A stretch of 62,197 nucleotides of DNA from an uncultured Gemmiger sp. (GCA_949295035.1 CASFJO010000074.1:1-62197), one strand, 5' to 3'. Positions 42,756 to 52,161 are shown, numbered from the stretch's first letter. Numbers and translations: made by a program. Notes: generated by a model not told the origin, from the letters alone.

Positions 42756-44798
42756 GTGAAGAAACATGGATCTGCCAGGCGGGTGGAACTGATCCTTTCG
42801 CCCGATCCGTCGGAAAGCGGCGCGGCCGCGCTGGCAATGATCCTGTCCTGTTACGGAAAGCCCGCGGCCATCGGGGAACTGACCGGGCAGAGACTGTCCA
42901 GCGCCGCCGATCTGATCACGGCAGCCCGTGCCCGGGGGCTCTATGCCCAGGGGTATCGCATGTCATGGGAAGAACTGCGGCGTGCGCCAATGCCCTTGAT
43001 TGCACACTGGCGTTTTCGTTCTTTTGTGGTGGTCACCGGCGTGCGGGGCGGCAAGATCCGTGTCAACTCGCCGGAAGAAGGCTGCCAGGTGTTGTCTCGG
43101 CGGGCATTTGAAGCGGGTTTTACCGGCGTGGCGATCTGCTTTGCCACGGCTGAGGGCGAGGAAGCCGCCCCGGAAAACAAGCCCGCCGGAGAAAAGCCGG
43201 CAGGCGGCGCGGTGTGGCCTCTCCTGGCGGCGGCCCAGCTGTTTACAGGGGCGGGATATGTGGCGCTGGCGATTTTGTTTCGCAGCGTTGCCACCCAGTT
43301 GGCCTCGCCGCAAACGGGAAAAGGCGGGCCTTTGTGCCTGCTGCTGGGTCTCGTGCTGCTTCTTCAGGCGGGGGCGGCGGCTTTTCAGGGATGGCTGATC
43401 CATCGCTGCGGAGCTGTTCAGCGCGACGAGGAACTTCAGACGTTTTGCGATCGGGTAAGCCGGGAGAGCAGTGCTTTTTTTGCCCGGACGGATCTTTTTT
43501 ATCTGGATGAGGCGGCCCGGGGCTGCACCCGAAATGTCTCGGCCCGAAGCCGGCGCGGCATCTGCCGGGTCCAATTGGCAAGCGGCGCGATCTGCCTTTT
43601 GGTCATGGGGATTCAAAATCTGCCGGCCGCGGCAGTGGCGCTTCTGGTGGCCGCGGTGTTTGGCGGGATATGTCTGGCTCGGCGGGAACGGCTTTACAGC
43701 GATGCGAAACTCTGTGACCGATCCCGGTTTCAGGTCGGGGATAGGGCGGCCCGGGATCTTGCGTCTTGGGCCCAAAGCCGCCTGATGGGCGAAAACGCGG
43801 CACGCTTTGGGCAATGGGTCGGCGAGGCGGGCGGCGCGTTTCGCCCGGCGGAGGCCGAGCGTCAAAAGGCATTCTGGTATGTAGCGGCGGCAGCAGAATT
43901 GCTGCTGGTTTTTGCCGTGTGTCTGCTTCAGATGATCGGCGGTATGGCCGGTACCGAAGATCTGTTGGGATGTATGGCGCTGACGGCTGCTGTGGCTGCC
44001 TCGCTGGGAGCGATACCCTGCCTGCTGGGAGAAGAAGAAAGGGCGCGGCAGTGCCTTGAGGATCAGGACCTGGTCTTTCGCCGAACGCCGGACGCCGACG
44101 CATTTTCCGGCGCCGGACCGGCCGATACCCTGGCGCTGCAGAACGCGACCTTGCGTATGGCGGAAGGCGATCCGGTGCGGGATATATCCTTCACCGTGCG
44201 GCGAGGCGAGATCCTGGTCGTGACCGGAGAGCAAAAGGTCCGCGGCGCCTTGCTGTCGGTGCTTTCCGGCATGGAACGTCTGTCTCTGGGAGAAATGTAT
44301 CTGGGCAGCCGCAATACCGCGGAACTCGGTGACAGAGAGATCTGCAAGAATATTGCCATCCTGGGCAGCGGCATTCCTTTTCCCTATGGGACGGTTCGGG
44401 AGAATATTGCCGCCGGATTTTCCGGGATTACCGATTATGCGGTCATGCAGGCAGCTTCCGACGCGCTGCTTCATACCAGCATTCTGCAGCGGGACCTGGG
44501 ATACGATACCCCCGTATCCACCTTGTCCTCCGGAGAACGCATTTTGCTGGAGTTCGCCCGGGCGTTTGCCGGAGGAACGCCTTTTCTGGTCTGTAACGGT
44601 CTGACCGGGCAGCTGGATGAAGCAACGGAAGATCAGCTGATCCGAAATATGCGGCGGCGCGGGGTAGGCGCGGTGCTTCTGACAGAAGACAGAGCCCTTG
44701 TGCGAAAAGGCGATATCGCATGTCAGATACAAGATGGCCGTACAGCGCTGCGGGAACGGACCGAAATCGTGGGAGAGGGGGTGTACAGCCTTGTCTGA
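42756..44798 (+). CDS. NHLM-type ABC protein with dead C39 domain and degenerate NBD
   Basis: 680 residues from GTG 42756, nine bases after GGAGGGG (ATG 42747 is too close). Domains: C39-like (1-125), about five to six membrane helices (145-440), ABC domain (455-670). In C39 the catalytic Cys, His and Asp positions read Ser21 (ESGAAAL), Ser89 (HWRFRSF) and Ser105 (NSP), so it cannot be a cysteine peptidase. In the NBD the Walker A is lost (GEQKVRGAL), Walker B reads FLVCNGLT in place of LLLDEAT, the H-loop His is Glu (LLTEDRA), while a signature LSSGE remains. It may only bind peptide and act with the next gene. Confidence 0.85.
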   Translation: MKKHGSARRVELILSPDPSESGAAALAMILSCYGKPAAIGELTGQRLSSAADLITAARARGLYAQGYRMSWEELRRAPMPLIAHWRFRSFVVVTGVRGGKIRVNSPEEGCQVLSRRAFEAGFTGVAICFATAEGEEAAPENKPAGEKPAGGAVWPLLAAAQLFTGAGYVALAILFRSVATQLASPQTGKGGPLCLLLGLVLLLQAGAAAFQGWLIHRCGAVQRDEELQTFCDRVSRESSAFFARTDLFYLDEAARGCTRNVSARSRRGICRVQLASGAICLLVMGIQNLPAAAVALLVAAVFGGICLARRERLYSDAKLCDRSRFQVGDRAARDLASWAQSRLMGENAARFGQWVGEAGGAFRPAEAERQKAFWYVAAAAELLLVFAVCLLQMIGGMAGTEDLLGCMALTAAVAASLGAIPCLLGEEERARQCLEDQDLVFRRTPDADAFSGAGPADTLALQNATLRMAEGDPVRDISFTVRRGEILVVTGEQKVRGALLSVLSGMERLSLGEMYLGSRNTAELGDREICKNIAILGSGIPFPYGTVRENIAAGFSGITDYAVMQAASDALLHTSILQRDLGYDTPVSTLSSGERILLEFARAFAGGTPFLVCNGLTGQLDEATEDQLIRNMRRRGVGAVLLTEDRALVRKGDIACQIQDGRTALRERTEIVGEGVYSLV

Positions 44799-46455
44799 TA
44801 CGGTCAATCCAACCAAAACATTTCCGGGCGTTGCCAGGCTGCTGGCCTATTTTCGCATGGCACCCCAGAACTTTTCCCGGGATATCACCGCCCTGGAGCA
44901 GGCAATGGATCTTCTCCGGGAAGAACGGGGGCTTTTTCTGATCCCGGTCAGTCTGGAGGGAGATTGGCCTGCTACCGCCGCCGGCCCTTTTCTGGCGCAG
45001 GACCAGCAAGGGTTGGATGTGGCGCTGCTGCCGGACTGGCGCGGCCGCTATTACTTTTACGACGAGGGAAGCGGAAAACGAGTGCGTGTGACCGCGCGGA
45101 ACAGCGGCCGCTTTTCGCGGGCATACAGCGTGGTGCGGGACTTTCCGGGGATGTCGGTCAAAGCCGCCGGAGTATTGGGCGGAATGTTCCGGTCCATGAG
45201 TTGGTACGAAGGCGGCCTTCTGATTTTGTGGGGGCTTTTGGGAGGCGCTTTGGAAGTGCTGCTGGCCGGTCAGATCCGCAGCGCGCTTTCCGGTGTGATC
45301 CTGACGGCGGAACACACCCAGTTCTGGCGCAGTGCGGGAGCCGCGATTCTGGTCGCGCTTGTGCTGATCCTGCTGGTGTTCAGCGGCCGTCAGGTGGTGC
45401 GCCGGGTCGCGCAGAAAGCGGCCCTGGCCACGCTGGTGCGGATTGGAGGCCGGCTGTATGAGGCGGAGGACTTTACCCGGCAAACGCCGGTTGCCGCCGG
45501 CCTCACGGATTTGCGCGGCAACGGCGAGCGGGTGATGACCTGGTTTTTGCTGACCTTCTGGCAGTGGACAGCCGTTTTCGTGATCCTTCCGTTTTTGTGG
45601 GACCGATCTCCGGCCGGATGCGTTTCGGCGGTTCTGATCGCGCTGGTTTTGTATACGGCGGCCGTTGTGGTGTTTTTGCGTTGTTCAGCCGGAAAGACGA
45701 TCCGGGGAACATCGGACCAGGAACGCCGGGCATGGCTTGCCGGTCAGATCACAGACCGCCGTTTGGGCCTCGCGCGCCCCTTCCCGGCAAAAGCGCGTGG
45801 CGCGCGGCCTCCGTATCGTCCGGGTGCGGCCTGGCCGCTGGCGGCGCTGCTGGCGCTTCCTTTGGCCTATTTCATGATGGCCGGCGGTCACTCCGCCGCT
45901 CGTCTGATCCAAACGTTGCTTTTGTACCTGCCTGTCACGGCGTTTTCACTGGGCGCGCTGCTGGGCGCTGCCGATGCCGGGCAGTCCATGGCGGAGATCC
46001 GGTGCCTGCTTCCCATGGCACAAAGAACGCCGACCGGCCATACGGCATTGCCGCCTGTCGGCAGCGTTTTTGAGTTGAAGGATGTCAGTTTTTGCTATCC
46101 GGGTCGCTCGGAACCGGTACTTCGTGGGATCAACCTTCGGCTGCATCCCGGGGAACTTGTAGGCATCCTGGGCGGTACGGGCGCCGGCAAGACCACCCTG
46201 GCATACCTGATGACCGGCTTGCTCGCGCCCACCGGCGGCAATATCTATTACGGAGGGATCGAGCTGGCCCGGTACAATGGGGAGGCTTTGCGGCGTCGGG
46301 TCGCTTGTGAGCGGGGCGAGGATATTCTGCTTTGCAAGCAGATACCCGCCCGGCGAGACGGAAGGGCCTGCGTGGTGTTTTCCTGCCGCGAGAACGCGCT
46401 GGAAGGCTGTGACCGCGTCCTGCGCCTGGAGAACGGAACGCTGACCGGCAGATAA
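44791..46455 (+). CDS. NHLM-type ABC protein with truncated NBD
   Basis: 554 residues from TTG 44791 (GAGAGGGGG upstream), overlapping the previous gene by 8 bases. N-terminal 130 residues (NHLM second-protein type), six membrane helices (about 165-420), then an ABC domain from about 425. Walker A GGTGAGKTT is intact, but after the Q-loop region the reading frame runs directly into the H-loop/D-loop part (CVVFSCRENALEGCDRVLRLENG). Signature, Walker B and about 90-100 residues are missing without a frameshift. The H-loop His is Cys. It can only make a hybrid ATP site with the upstream protein, whose signature survives. Confidence 0.82.
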   Translation: MSDTVNPTKTFPGVARLLAYFRMAPQNFSRDITALEQAMDLLREERGLFLIPVSLEGDWPATAAGPFLAQDQQGLDVALLPDWRGRYYFYDEGSGKRVRVTARNSGRFSRAYSVVRDFPGMSVKAAGVLGGMFRSMSWYEGGLLILWGLLGGALEVLLAGQIRSALSGVILTAEHTQFWRSAGAAILVALVLILLVFSGRQVVRRVAQKAALATLVRIGGRLYEAEDFTRQTPVAAGLTDLRGNGERVMTWFLLTFWQWTAVFVILPFLWDRSPAGCVSAVLIALVLYTAAVVVFLRCSAGKTIRGTSDQERRAWLAGQITDRRLGLARPFPAKARGARPPYRPGAAWPLAALLALPLAYFMMAGGHSAARLIQTLLLYLPVTAFSLGALLGAADAGQSMAEIRCLLPMAQRTPTGHTALPPVGSVFELKDVSFCYPGRSEPVLRGINLRLHPGELVGILGGTGAGKTTLAYLMTGLLAPTGGNIYYGGIELARYNGEALRRRVACERGEDILLCKQIPARRDGRACVVFSCRENALEGCDRVLRLENGTLTGR

Positions 46456-46531
46456 AAACCCTGCAAAAGTTCTGGCTGGAAAGCCGCTGCTGTCAATCGT
46501 GTTCAGAATAGAGAGAAGTGTTTTGTTGCAG

Positions 46532-47440
46532 ATGTTGGATTGTCAAAAATTGTTGGAAGAGCAGTATGGCTTTCGGGCTTTTTGCCCTTCGGATCGGCCG
46601 CTGGTAAAACAATACAGCGAGAAAAGCGTTTTTTTTGACCTGTCTTTCACAAATTTCTGGGCTTGGGACCACATGTTTCACTATCGGTTTCGCGTGATCG
46701 GTGATACGATGGCGGTGACCTACATAACACTGGACCAGGTCCCGGCTGCGATCCTGCTGCCGGGTCCTTCCCGGGAGATCCGGGAGGCTGTGATGCTGAT
46801 ACGGGATATTTTTGGACGTGCGGGGCATCCGGCCATGTTTGAATATGTGCCAAGAGAATGGCTTCCGCTGTACGAGGCTCTGGGATTGCCGCTGGGCATC
46901 ACATCCGAGCGGGATTGGAGCGATTACATCTACGAAGTATCGGAGTTCACCCGTCTGGATGGCGGGGAAAACCGGTCCAGACGGCGTGAACTGAAGCAGG
47001 TCGCATCTCTGGGGGAAGTGGAGTTCCGCCCGCTTGGGCGGGAGAGCTTTCCCGATATGCTGCGGGTGTTTGACCAATGGTGTTCCTGGCATGTCTGTGA
47101 ACACTGCTTCTTTGGCTGTGAACGAAAAGCATTTGACAGGCTTCGGAAAATATGGGATGACGATGCCTACTATGGATGGCTGATCTACCTGAACGGCGAT
47201 CCGGCCGCGTTTGCCTTGGGAGAGACCCTGAACAACTGCGCCTGTTACTCGTTTCAGAAGAACGCCAAGAATTTTCCGGGCCTGACCTATTCGATCAGCT
47301 ATCATTGCGCGATGCTCCCCGGTCATCCGCCCCGCCTGAACTGGTGCGAGGATATGGGGCTGGAAGGGCTGCGAAACAACAAGTTGCGGTATCGACCCAG
47401 TGCGATCGTGAACAAATATACGGTAAAGGTTCATCCCTGA
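46532..47440 (+). CDS. DUF2156 / LPG_synthase_C-type protein
   Basis: 302 residues from ATG 46532; GTG 46499 is an alternative and the start is uncertain. The pattern SFTNFWAWDHMFHYRFRVIGDTMAV near the start, then a C-terminal tandem GNAT-like part (YYGWLIYLNGDPAAFALGE), matches DUF2156 (phosphatidylglycerol lysyltransferase C-terminal-like). The membrane half of MprF is absent, so it is soluble. Family members transfer aminoacyl groups from tRNA; the acceptor here is unknown. It lies in the ABC operon 76 bases after the transporter. Confidence 0.8.
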   Translation: MLDCQKLLEEQYGFRAFCPSDRPLVKQYSEKSVFFDLSFTNFWAWDHMFHYRFRVIGDTMAVTYITLDQVPAAILLPGPSREIREAVMLIRDIFGRAGHPAMFEYVPREWLPLYEALGLPLGITSERDWSDYIYEVSEFTRLDGGENRSRRRELKQVASLGEVEFRPLGRESFPDMLRVFDQWCSWHVCEHCFFGCERKAFDRLRKIWDDDAYYGWLIYLNGDPAAFALGETLNNCACYSFQKNAKNFPGLTYSISYHCAMLPGHPPRLNWCEDMGLEGLRNNKLRYRPSAIVNKYTVKVHP

Positions 47441-47467
47441 AGCAGACTGACCAAAGGAGAAGGAACT

Positions 47468-50400
47468 GTGAAGATGTTTTTGAAAAAGCACAAAACAGCC
47501 GTATGGCTGCTGCTGGTGATCGTTTGCGCGGCGGCAGTCTTTTCGGGCTGGGGTCCGCTGCAGCTGGATCCCCGGGCGCAGACGGTCTATATCGGCGATC
47601 CCACTGCCGTTGTATACGGCCAGGGCGGGCAGAAATACGTGATCGCGGCCGGCAATACCAGCATCATGGTGCTGGATGCAAACAGCGATTATGTGCATTC
47701 CATCCCGGGTGGTAAACAGAGCCAGGGATTTTACTATGCCCAAACGCTGGCTGCCGACGAAACGGGAAATCTGTACATCCATGACCGGCTTCTGGCCGAC
47801 AATGGCAAGAATATCGCCAGTGAGCGCATTTCGGTGTACGACAGTACCGGCGCTTTTGTGCGGTATCTGTATGAGATGCCCCGTGAGGACACCAATGGAG
47901 AGAACCGTATCCAGTTGCTGGGGCTCACATGGCAGGAGCAGGCGCTTTGGTTTGTGCGGGTGGATCGGGACAGCTTTGCCTTATGCCGTCTGGATGCGGA
48001 TACCGGCGAATTGACGGAAGAAGCCGTGTATCTTTATCCGGAAGCCTACCGGTATGTGATGTACTGCGCGATATCCGAAGATCGGCAGGTCTATTTCACC
48101 GATAAATACGGATCGGTCTGGCAGGTAAGCGCTGACGGAGCCCATCGCTGCCTGTACGACGCCTCGGCAAACGGCACGGAGGATTTCTACAGCATTGCCG
48201 TGCAGTTGGCCTGCGGGCCGGATGGCAGCGTGGTTTTCAATGATGTGGGCTTGCGGGAGATCCAGCGCATTCTGCCTGACGGAACGGTAGAGACGGCGGT
48301 CGGGCAAGGAGAGCCGCTGACGGATGTGCCGGAGGCTTTTAATGAACTGCCGATCTATTCGTTTGTGGATGTGTCTCCGGAAGGGATCCTTTCGGCTATT
48401 TACTGCGAATATTACTACGACGAAACGCTGGACGAGTATGTGTACGACTACTGCATCTACGCGGAAGACGACGAAGGCACCGTGCTGCTGAATACCGCTG
48501 AGGTGGAGAAATCCTCCTCCGTTCAGATATGGGGCTGGATCGCGCTGGCAGGCCTTGTCGGTCTGGCAGTCCTGGTGGTGTGCGGTGCGGTCTACGGGAT
48601 CCGGGTTGGCTGGCTGACCCATATCAGCCAGAAAAACAAGCTGCAGCTGGCGGTCATTCTGGCGGCGGTCCTCAGTTCGGCTTTGGTGGCCAGCGTTGTG
48701 GTGGAGGATCTGAACCAGCGTTATGTGGAGGAGCGGACCAGCAAAATGACCAATATGGCCGTGCTGATGGCCCGCGACTTTGACCCGGAAGACATACGCA
48801 GTCTGACATCTCCGGCGGATTACGGAAGTGAGGCGTATCAGCGCATCGACGATTCGGTCAAAGAGATCCTGATGAGCGATATCAACGACGATGGAGCCTA
48901 CTGCACATTGTACCGGGAGATGAACGGAATCGTCTGCATCATCTATTCCGATGAAGGGCTGAACAACGTGGTCTATCCCATGAGCGGCGTGTTTGAAGGA
49001 TCGTATGAGGCTGAGATCTATGAGACCGGGACGCCGATTCAGTTTTCCGCTTTCTCCAGCGCCGACGGGCACTATGCCTTTACTCTGGCGCCCATTACCG
49101 ACGAAAGCGGACAGGTCATCGCCCTGATCGAGGTGGGTACAGACCTGTACGCGTTTACGGCAGCCAATGAAGCACTGATTCGGGAGACTTTGCTAACCGT
49201 GTTGATGATCGTTATTACCTGCATTCTGTTGTTCTCAGAGGCCACCGTGTTTGTTGAGGCCATTCGCCGCAACCGGAGAGAACGCCGGCAAAAGCTGCTT
49301 CGTGATGTAGGGATCGTGCGGCCGATCGTGTTCCTGATCTTTTTTGCCGGCAATATGTCCACGGCCTTTCTGCCGGTGTACGGTATGCAGTTGTGGAACC
49401 CTGCCATGGGCATCCAGCGGGAATTTGCCTCCGCGATTCCGCTGTCCGCCGAGGTGCTCCTCACCGCAGTATTTTCCCTGTTTGGCGGGTTCCTGGTGGA
49501 TTGGCTGGGGGCCAAAAAGCTGATCGGAGCCGGAAGCATTCTGTTTATGGCCGGCCTTGGGCTGTGCGGTGTGGCGCCGGATCTCTGGTATCTCATTGGC
49601 GGCAGCGTGGTTTTGGGTATCGGCGAAGGGCTTGTTCTGGTAGCCTTCAATGCCTTTATCAGCAATTACAAGGAGGAAGAACAGCGCAACCGCGGTTTCT
49701 CCGGATATAATGCCGCCTATCTGTCCGGCATGAACTGCGGTACGGTGGTGGGCTCTCTGGCCGCGGACCAGGTGGGGTATCGCAATGTGTTTTATATCGC
49801 GGCAGCGGTAACGCTGGCCTCTCTGGCGCTGGCTATGGTGTGCCTGAACCGGCAGACGGTTTCGGACAAGGTGGAAGAAAAGGAAAAAAAGGGTATTTCC
49901 ACACTGGGCTTTTTGCTGCGGCCGCGCGTATTTATCTTCTTCCTGTTCATGCTGATGCCCTATTTGATCTGCGCGTCCTTCCTCAGCTATTTCTTCCCGA
50001 TTTTCGGTGAAGAAAACGGTCTCAGCACCTCGTTCGTGGCGCAGGCGTTCCTGATCTCCGGCGTCATCGCGATCTATCTGGGCCCCACCCTGACCCGTAT
50101 AGTGTCCCGGCGGATGGGGGCCCGGGGCGGGTTGATCCTCTCCTCCGGCATTTATGTGATCGCGTTTGCACTGTTTGCTCTCAGCCCCTCGGTCGGTATG
50201 GCGTTTTTCATTATTGCCTTGCTGGCCGTGGCCGACAGCTTCGGGCTTTCCATGCAGGCGGTTTATTTCAGCGACCTGCCGGAAGTCCGTCTGTATGGCG
50301 CCGGAAAGGCCATGGGCATCAACAGCACAGTGGAGAGCATTGCCCAGACGGTTGGCCCGATGATTTTTGCGGCGGTGCTGATGCTGGGCGTGGAACAAGG

Positions 50401-50506
50401 CGTCATGCTGTTGGCCGAGGGAATGGGCGCTGTGTTGGCGGTATTTGTCCTTTCGGTTCTGGTAGATCGGCGAAAAGCGAAAAGCGAGGAAAAGATCCGT
50501 GCCTGA
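47468..50506 (+). CDS. Propeller-sensor fused to an MFS transporter
   Basis: 1012 residues from GTG 47468 behind AAAGGAG. Order: membrane anchor (about 10-28); beta-propeller-like repeats (about 35-345); two helices (about 350-375 and 388-412); a Cache-like extracytoplasmic domain (about 415-560); a helix (about 565-587); then a 12-helix MFS core (about 615-1000; IGEGLVLVAFNAFISNYKEEE near the central loop). It shares the first 590-residue layout with the receptor at 28191, which carries HAMP and a pseudo-cyclase instead. A sensor fused to a transporter suggests ligand-controlled transport. Substrate unknown. Confidence 0.82.
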   Translation: MKMFLKKHKTAVWLLLVIVCAAAVFSGWGPLQLDPRAQTVYIGDPTAVVYGQGGQKYVIAAGNTSIMVLDANSDYVHSIPGGKQSQGFYYAQTLAADETGNLYIHDRLLADNGKNIASERISVYDSTGAFVRYLYEMPREDTNGENRIQLLGLTWQEQALWFVRVDRDSFALCRLDADTGELTEEAVYLYPEAYRYVMYCAISEDRQVYFTDKYGSVWQVSADGAHRCLYDASANGTEDFYSIAVQLACGPDGSVVFNDVGLREIQRILPDGTVETAVGQGEPLTDVPEAFNELPIYSFVDVSPEGILSAIYCEYYYDETLDEYVYDYCIYAEDDEGTVLLNTAEVEKSSSVQIWGWIALAGLVGLAVLVVCGAVYGIRVGWLTHISQKNKLQLAVILAAVLSSALVASVVVEDLNQRYVEERTSKMTNMAVLMARDFDPEDIRSLTSPADYGSEAYQRIDDSVKEILMSDINDDGAYCTLYREMNGIVCIIYSDEGLNNVVYPMSGVFEGSYEAEIYETGTPIQFSAFSSADGHYAFTLAPITDESGQVIALIEVGTDLYAFTAANEALIRETLLTVLMIVITCILLFSEATVFVEAIRRNRRERRQKLLRDVGIVRPIVFLIFFAGNMSTAFLPVYGMQLWNPAMGIQREFASAIPLSAEVLLTAVFSLFGGFLVDWLGAKKLIGAGSILFMAGLGLCGVAPDLWYLIGGSVVLGIGEGLVLVAFNAFISNYKEEEQRNRGFSGYNAAYLSGMNCGTVVGSLAADQVGYRNVFYIAAAVTLASLALAMVCLNRQTVSDKVEEKEKKGISTLGFLLRPRVFIFFLFMLMPYLICASFLSYFFPIFGEENGLSTSFVAQAFLISGVIAIYLGPTLTRIVSRRMGARGGLILSSGIYVIAFALFALSPSVGMAFFIIALLAVADSFGLSMQAVYFSDLPEVRLYGAGKAMGINSTVESIAQTVGPMIFAAVLMLGVEQGVMLLAEGMGAVLAVFVLSVLVDRRKAKSEEKIRA

Positions 50507-51353
50507 GTATGAATTTCGCCATGCTAATGCCGAAGAAGCAAGGTTGCTCCGGCCGCTCTGGCAGGAATGCTTTGGAGATGACGCGCAGTTTATGGCCTGC
50601 TATGAAGCACAGATGTTTCGTCCGGAGCGGGTGGAGCTGGCGCTTCTCAATGGCGAAGCCGTCTCTATGCTGACGATCCTTCCGATGACTCTGTGCCGGG
50701 ATGGCAAGCGCATGCCCGGAGGCTGCGTGTATGGCGTGGCAACCCGCTCCGATCATAGGGGACGGGGCCTGGCCACACAGCTTTTGCAGGCGGCCTGCCG
50801 CCGCTTGGATCATGAAGTGGACTGCCTGGCAGTCGTGCCTGATACGCCGGAACTCTTTCCCTATTACAGCCGGACCATGTTGGCCCGGACGGCCTTTTAT
50901 GTCCGGGAGATCCAACTGCATGCGGAACAGCTGACGGATCGTTCGCCGCTGAATCCGCAGCCGGCAAAAGCCGAAGATTACCTGGCGGCGCGCCGCGACT
51001 GCCTTCGGGGCCATACATTTTTGGACTGGGATCGGCAAGCGGTGTACTTCCAGCGGCAGATCTGCCGACAGGAAGGGGGAGACTTGTTTTTGTTCTCTGG
51101 GATTCCCGGCTGCGCCGCCGTTCAGCGGAATGAAAGGGGAGCGCTTCTGGTGTGTGAATTGCTTGCTCCGGAGCAATGCCTTCTTTCGTGTGTCAGCGGG
51201 TTACTGGCTTGCATGAACAGCCGGGAGGCGGCGGTTCGTCTGCCCGCCTGGTCCGGCGAGATGCTGGGCGGCAGTGCGGAGCCATTTGGTATGCTTGCCG
51301 GTCCATACCTTTCGGACGGCGAAAAAGCCTATCTGGGATTTGACTTTGCCTGA
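50499..51353 (+). CDS. GNAT-family acetyltransferase
   Basis: 284 residues from GTG 50499, overlapping the MFS gene by 8 bases. The GNAT core with the acetyl-CoA loop lies at about 75-105 (GVATRSDHRGRGLATQLL; motif RxxGxG present as RGRGLA). The C-terminal 130 residues are not recognised but resemble the SCP2-like second half of some bacterial GNATs (Eis-like). It ends the operon, followed by a terminator. Its substrate may be a product handled by the MFS fusion or the DUF2156 protein. Confidence 0.82.
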   Translation: MPEYEFRHANAEEARLLRPLWQECFGDDAQFMACYEAQMFRPERVELALLNGEAVSMLTILPMTLCRDGKRMPGGCVYGVATRSDHRGRGLATQLLQAACRRLDHEVDCLAVVPDTPELFPYYSRTMLARTAFYVREIQLHAEQLTDRSPLNPQPAKAEDYLAARRDCLRGHTFLDWDRQAVYFQRQICRQEGGDLFLFSGIPGCAAVQRNERGALLVCELLAPEQCLLSCVSGLLACMNSREAAVRLPAWSGEMLGGSAEPFGMLAGPYLSDGEKAYLGFDFA

Positions 51354-51389
51354 GACTGGTTGGGTCAATGAGATAAAATCAATAGAAAT

Positions 51390-51433
51390 ACGATCCCCCT
51401 GAACGCAGAAAAAACTACGTTCAGGGGGATCGT
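51390..51433. terminator. Bidirectional terminator
   Basis: A perfect 16-bp stem (51390-51405 with 51418-51433) with a 12-base A-rich loop lies between the convergent GNAT gene and the membrane gene at 51554. Both sides are T-rich but lack a long T run. The 120 bases after it hold nothing recognisable. Confidence 0.75.
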
Positions 51434-51553
51434 TTCGTGCCCAAAACAGCGGGCAGGAGCAGGGCGAATTTTCTGATTTTGTCGGCAAACATTGCGGGGC
51501 ACGGAAAGACGGGACCGGCGCAGGTGTAAAATGCCTTTTGTGAGGAATGCTTT

Positions 51554-52078
51554 TCAGTTTCTGCTTTTGTTCGCGGAAGGGCGCGGACTGTTGCACCGGT
51601 CCACAGGTTTGAAAAACAGAAAGTAGACCAATAAAGCATCTATAACTACGTCATAGAATCTGAAACCGTCAAAAAGAACAACGCTGGACAGCACCGACGC
51701 CAACACAATGCCGGCGCTGATCAGCTTGGGGAAAACGCCTTTTTCCTTGGCAAGCCAGGCGAACCAGGCAAAAAACGGTGAGCACAAGGCAAATACGGTC
51801 CATCCCGCGATCATGGTCTGGCTGTATACTCCATTGGTTGCCGCGGCTGTTCCGTAATAGGTCAGCAACATCCCCAGGCAGAAGAGAAGAATGTTGCCCA
51901 TGGCCGCCTTTTTTGTGCGGCTGTAGATGGAGATCAAAACGCCGAACAAGATCCAGATCGCCAGCTGCGAAAATACATTGCCAAGATTGGTGGTGCGAAG
52001 ATCCAGCCATCGGCTCAAAGCACCCGATAAAAAGCCAAGGATCAGCATTCCCGCGGGATTGAGGATTCGCTGTTTCAT
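51554..52078 (-). CDS. Small polytopic membrane protein
   Basis: 174 residues from ATG 52078 behind GGAAGGAG. Five to six hydrophobic helices span nearly the whole protein; the C-terminal 20 residues are basic (SPRPSANKSRN). I recognise no family. It is monocistronic, convergent with the GNAT operon and divergent from the pseudogene. Confidence 0.75.
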   Translation of the reverse strand: MKQRILNPAGMLILGFLSGALSRWLDLRTTNLGNVFSQLAIWILFGVLISIYSRTKKAAMGNILLFCLGMLLTYYGTAAATNGVYSQTMIAGWTVFALCSPFFAWFAWLAKEKGVFPKLISAGIVLASVLSSVVLFDGFRFYDVVIDALLVYFLFFKPVDRCNSPRPSANKSRN

Positions 52079-52161
52079 CCTGTACTCCTTCCGGTATTTT
52101 TATAGATTGGGTCCGCTTCAGAACCCGGTCGGCTTCGCATTACCGGCAGGGTTCCGTTGCG

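Noticed and set aside
42810-42870. Nearby Cys (in SCYG) as the C39 nucleophile
   Set aside because: It lies 11 residues after the catalytic position, where family members have Tyr; the motif ESGAAAL fixes the register.
46250-46455. Hidden frameshift that would restore signature and Walker B in the second ABC protein
   Set aside because: Only about 90 codons lie between Walker A and the stop, too few for the missing part in any frame, and the H-loop/D-loop end is in the same frame.
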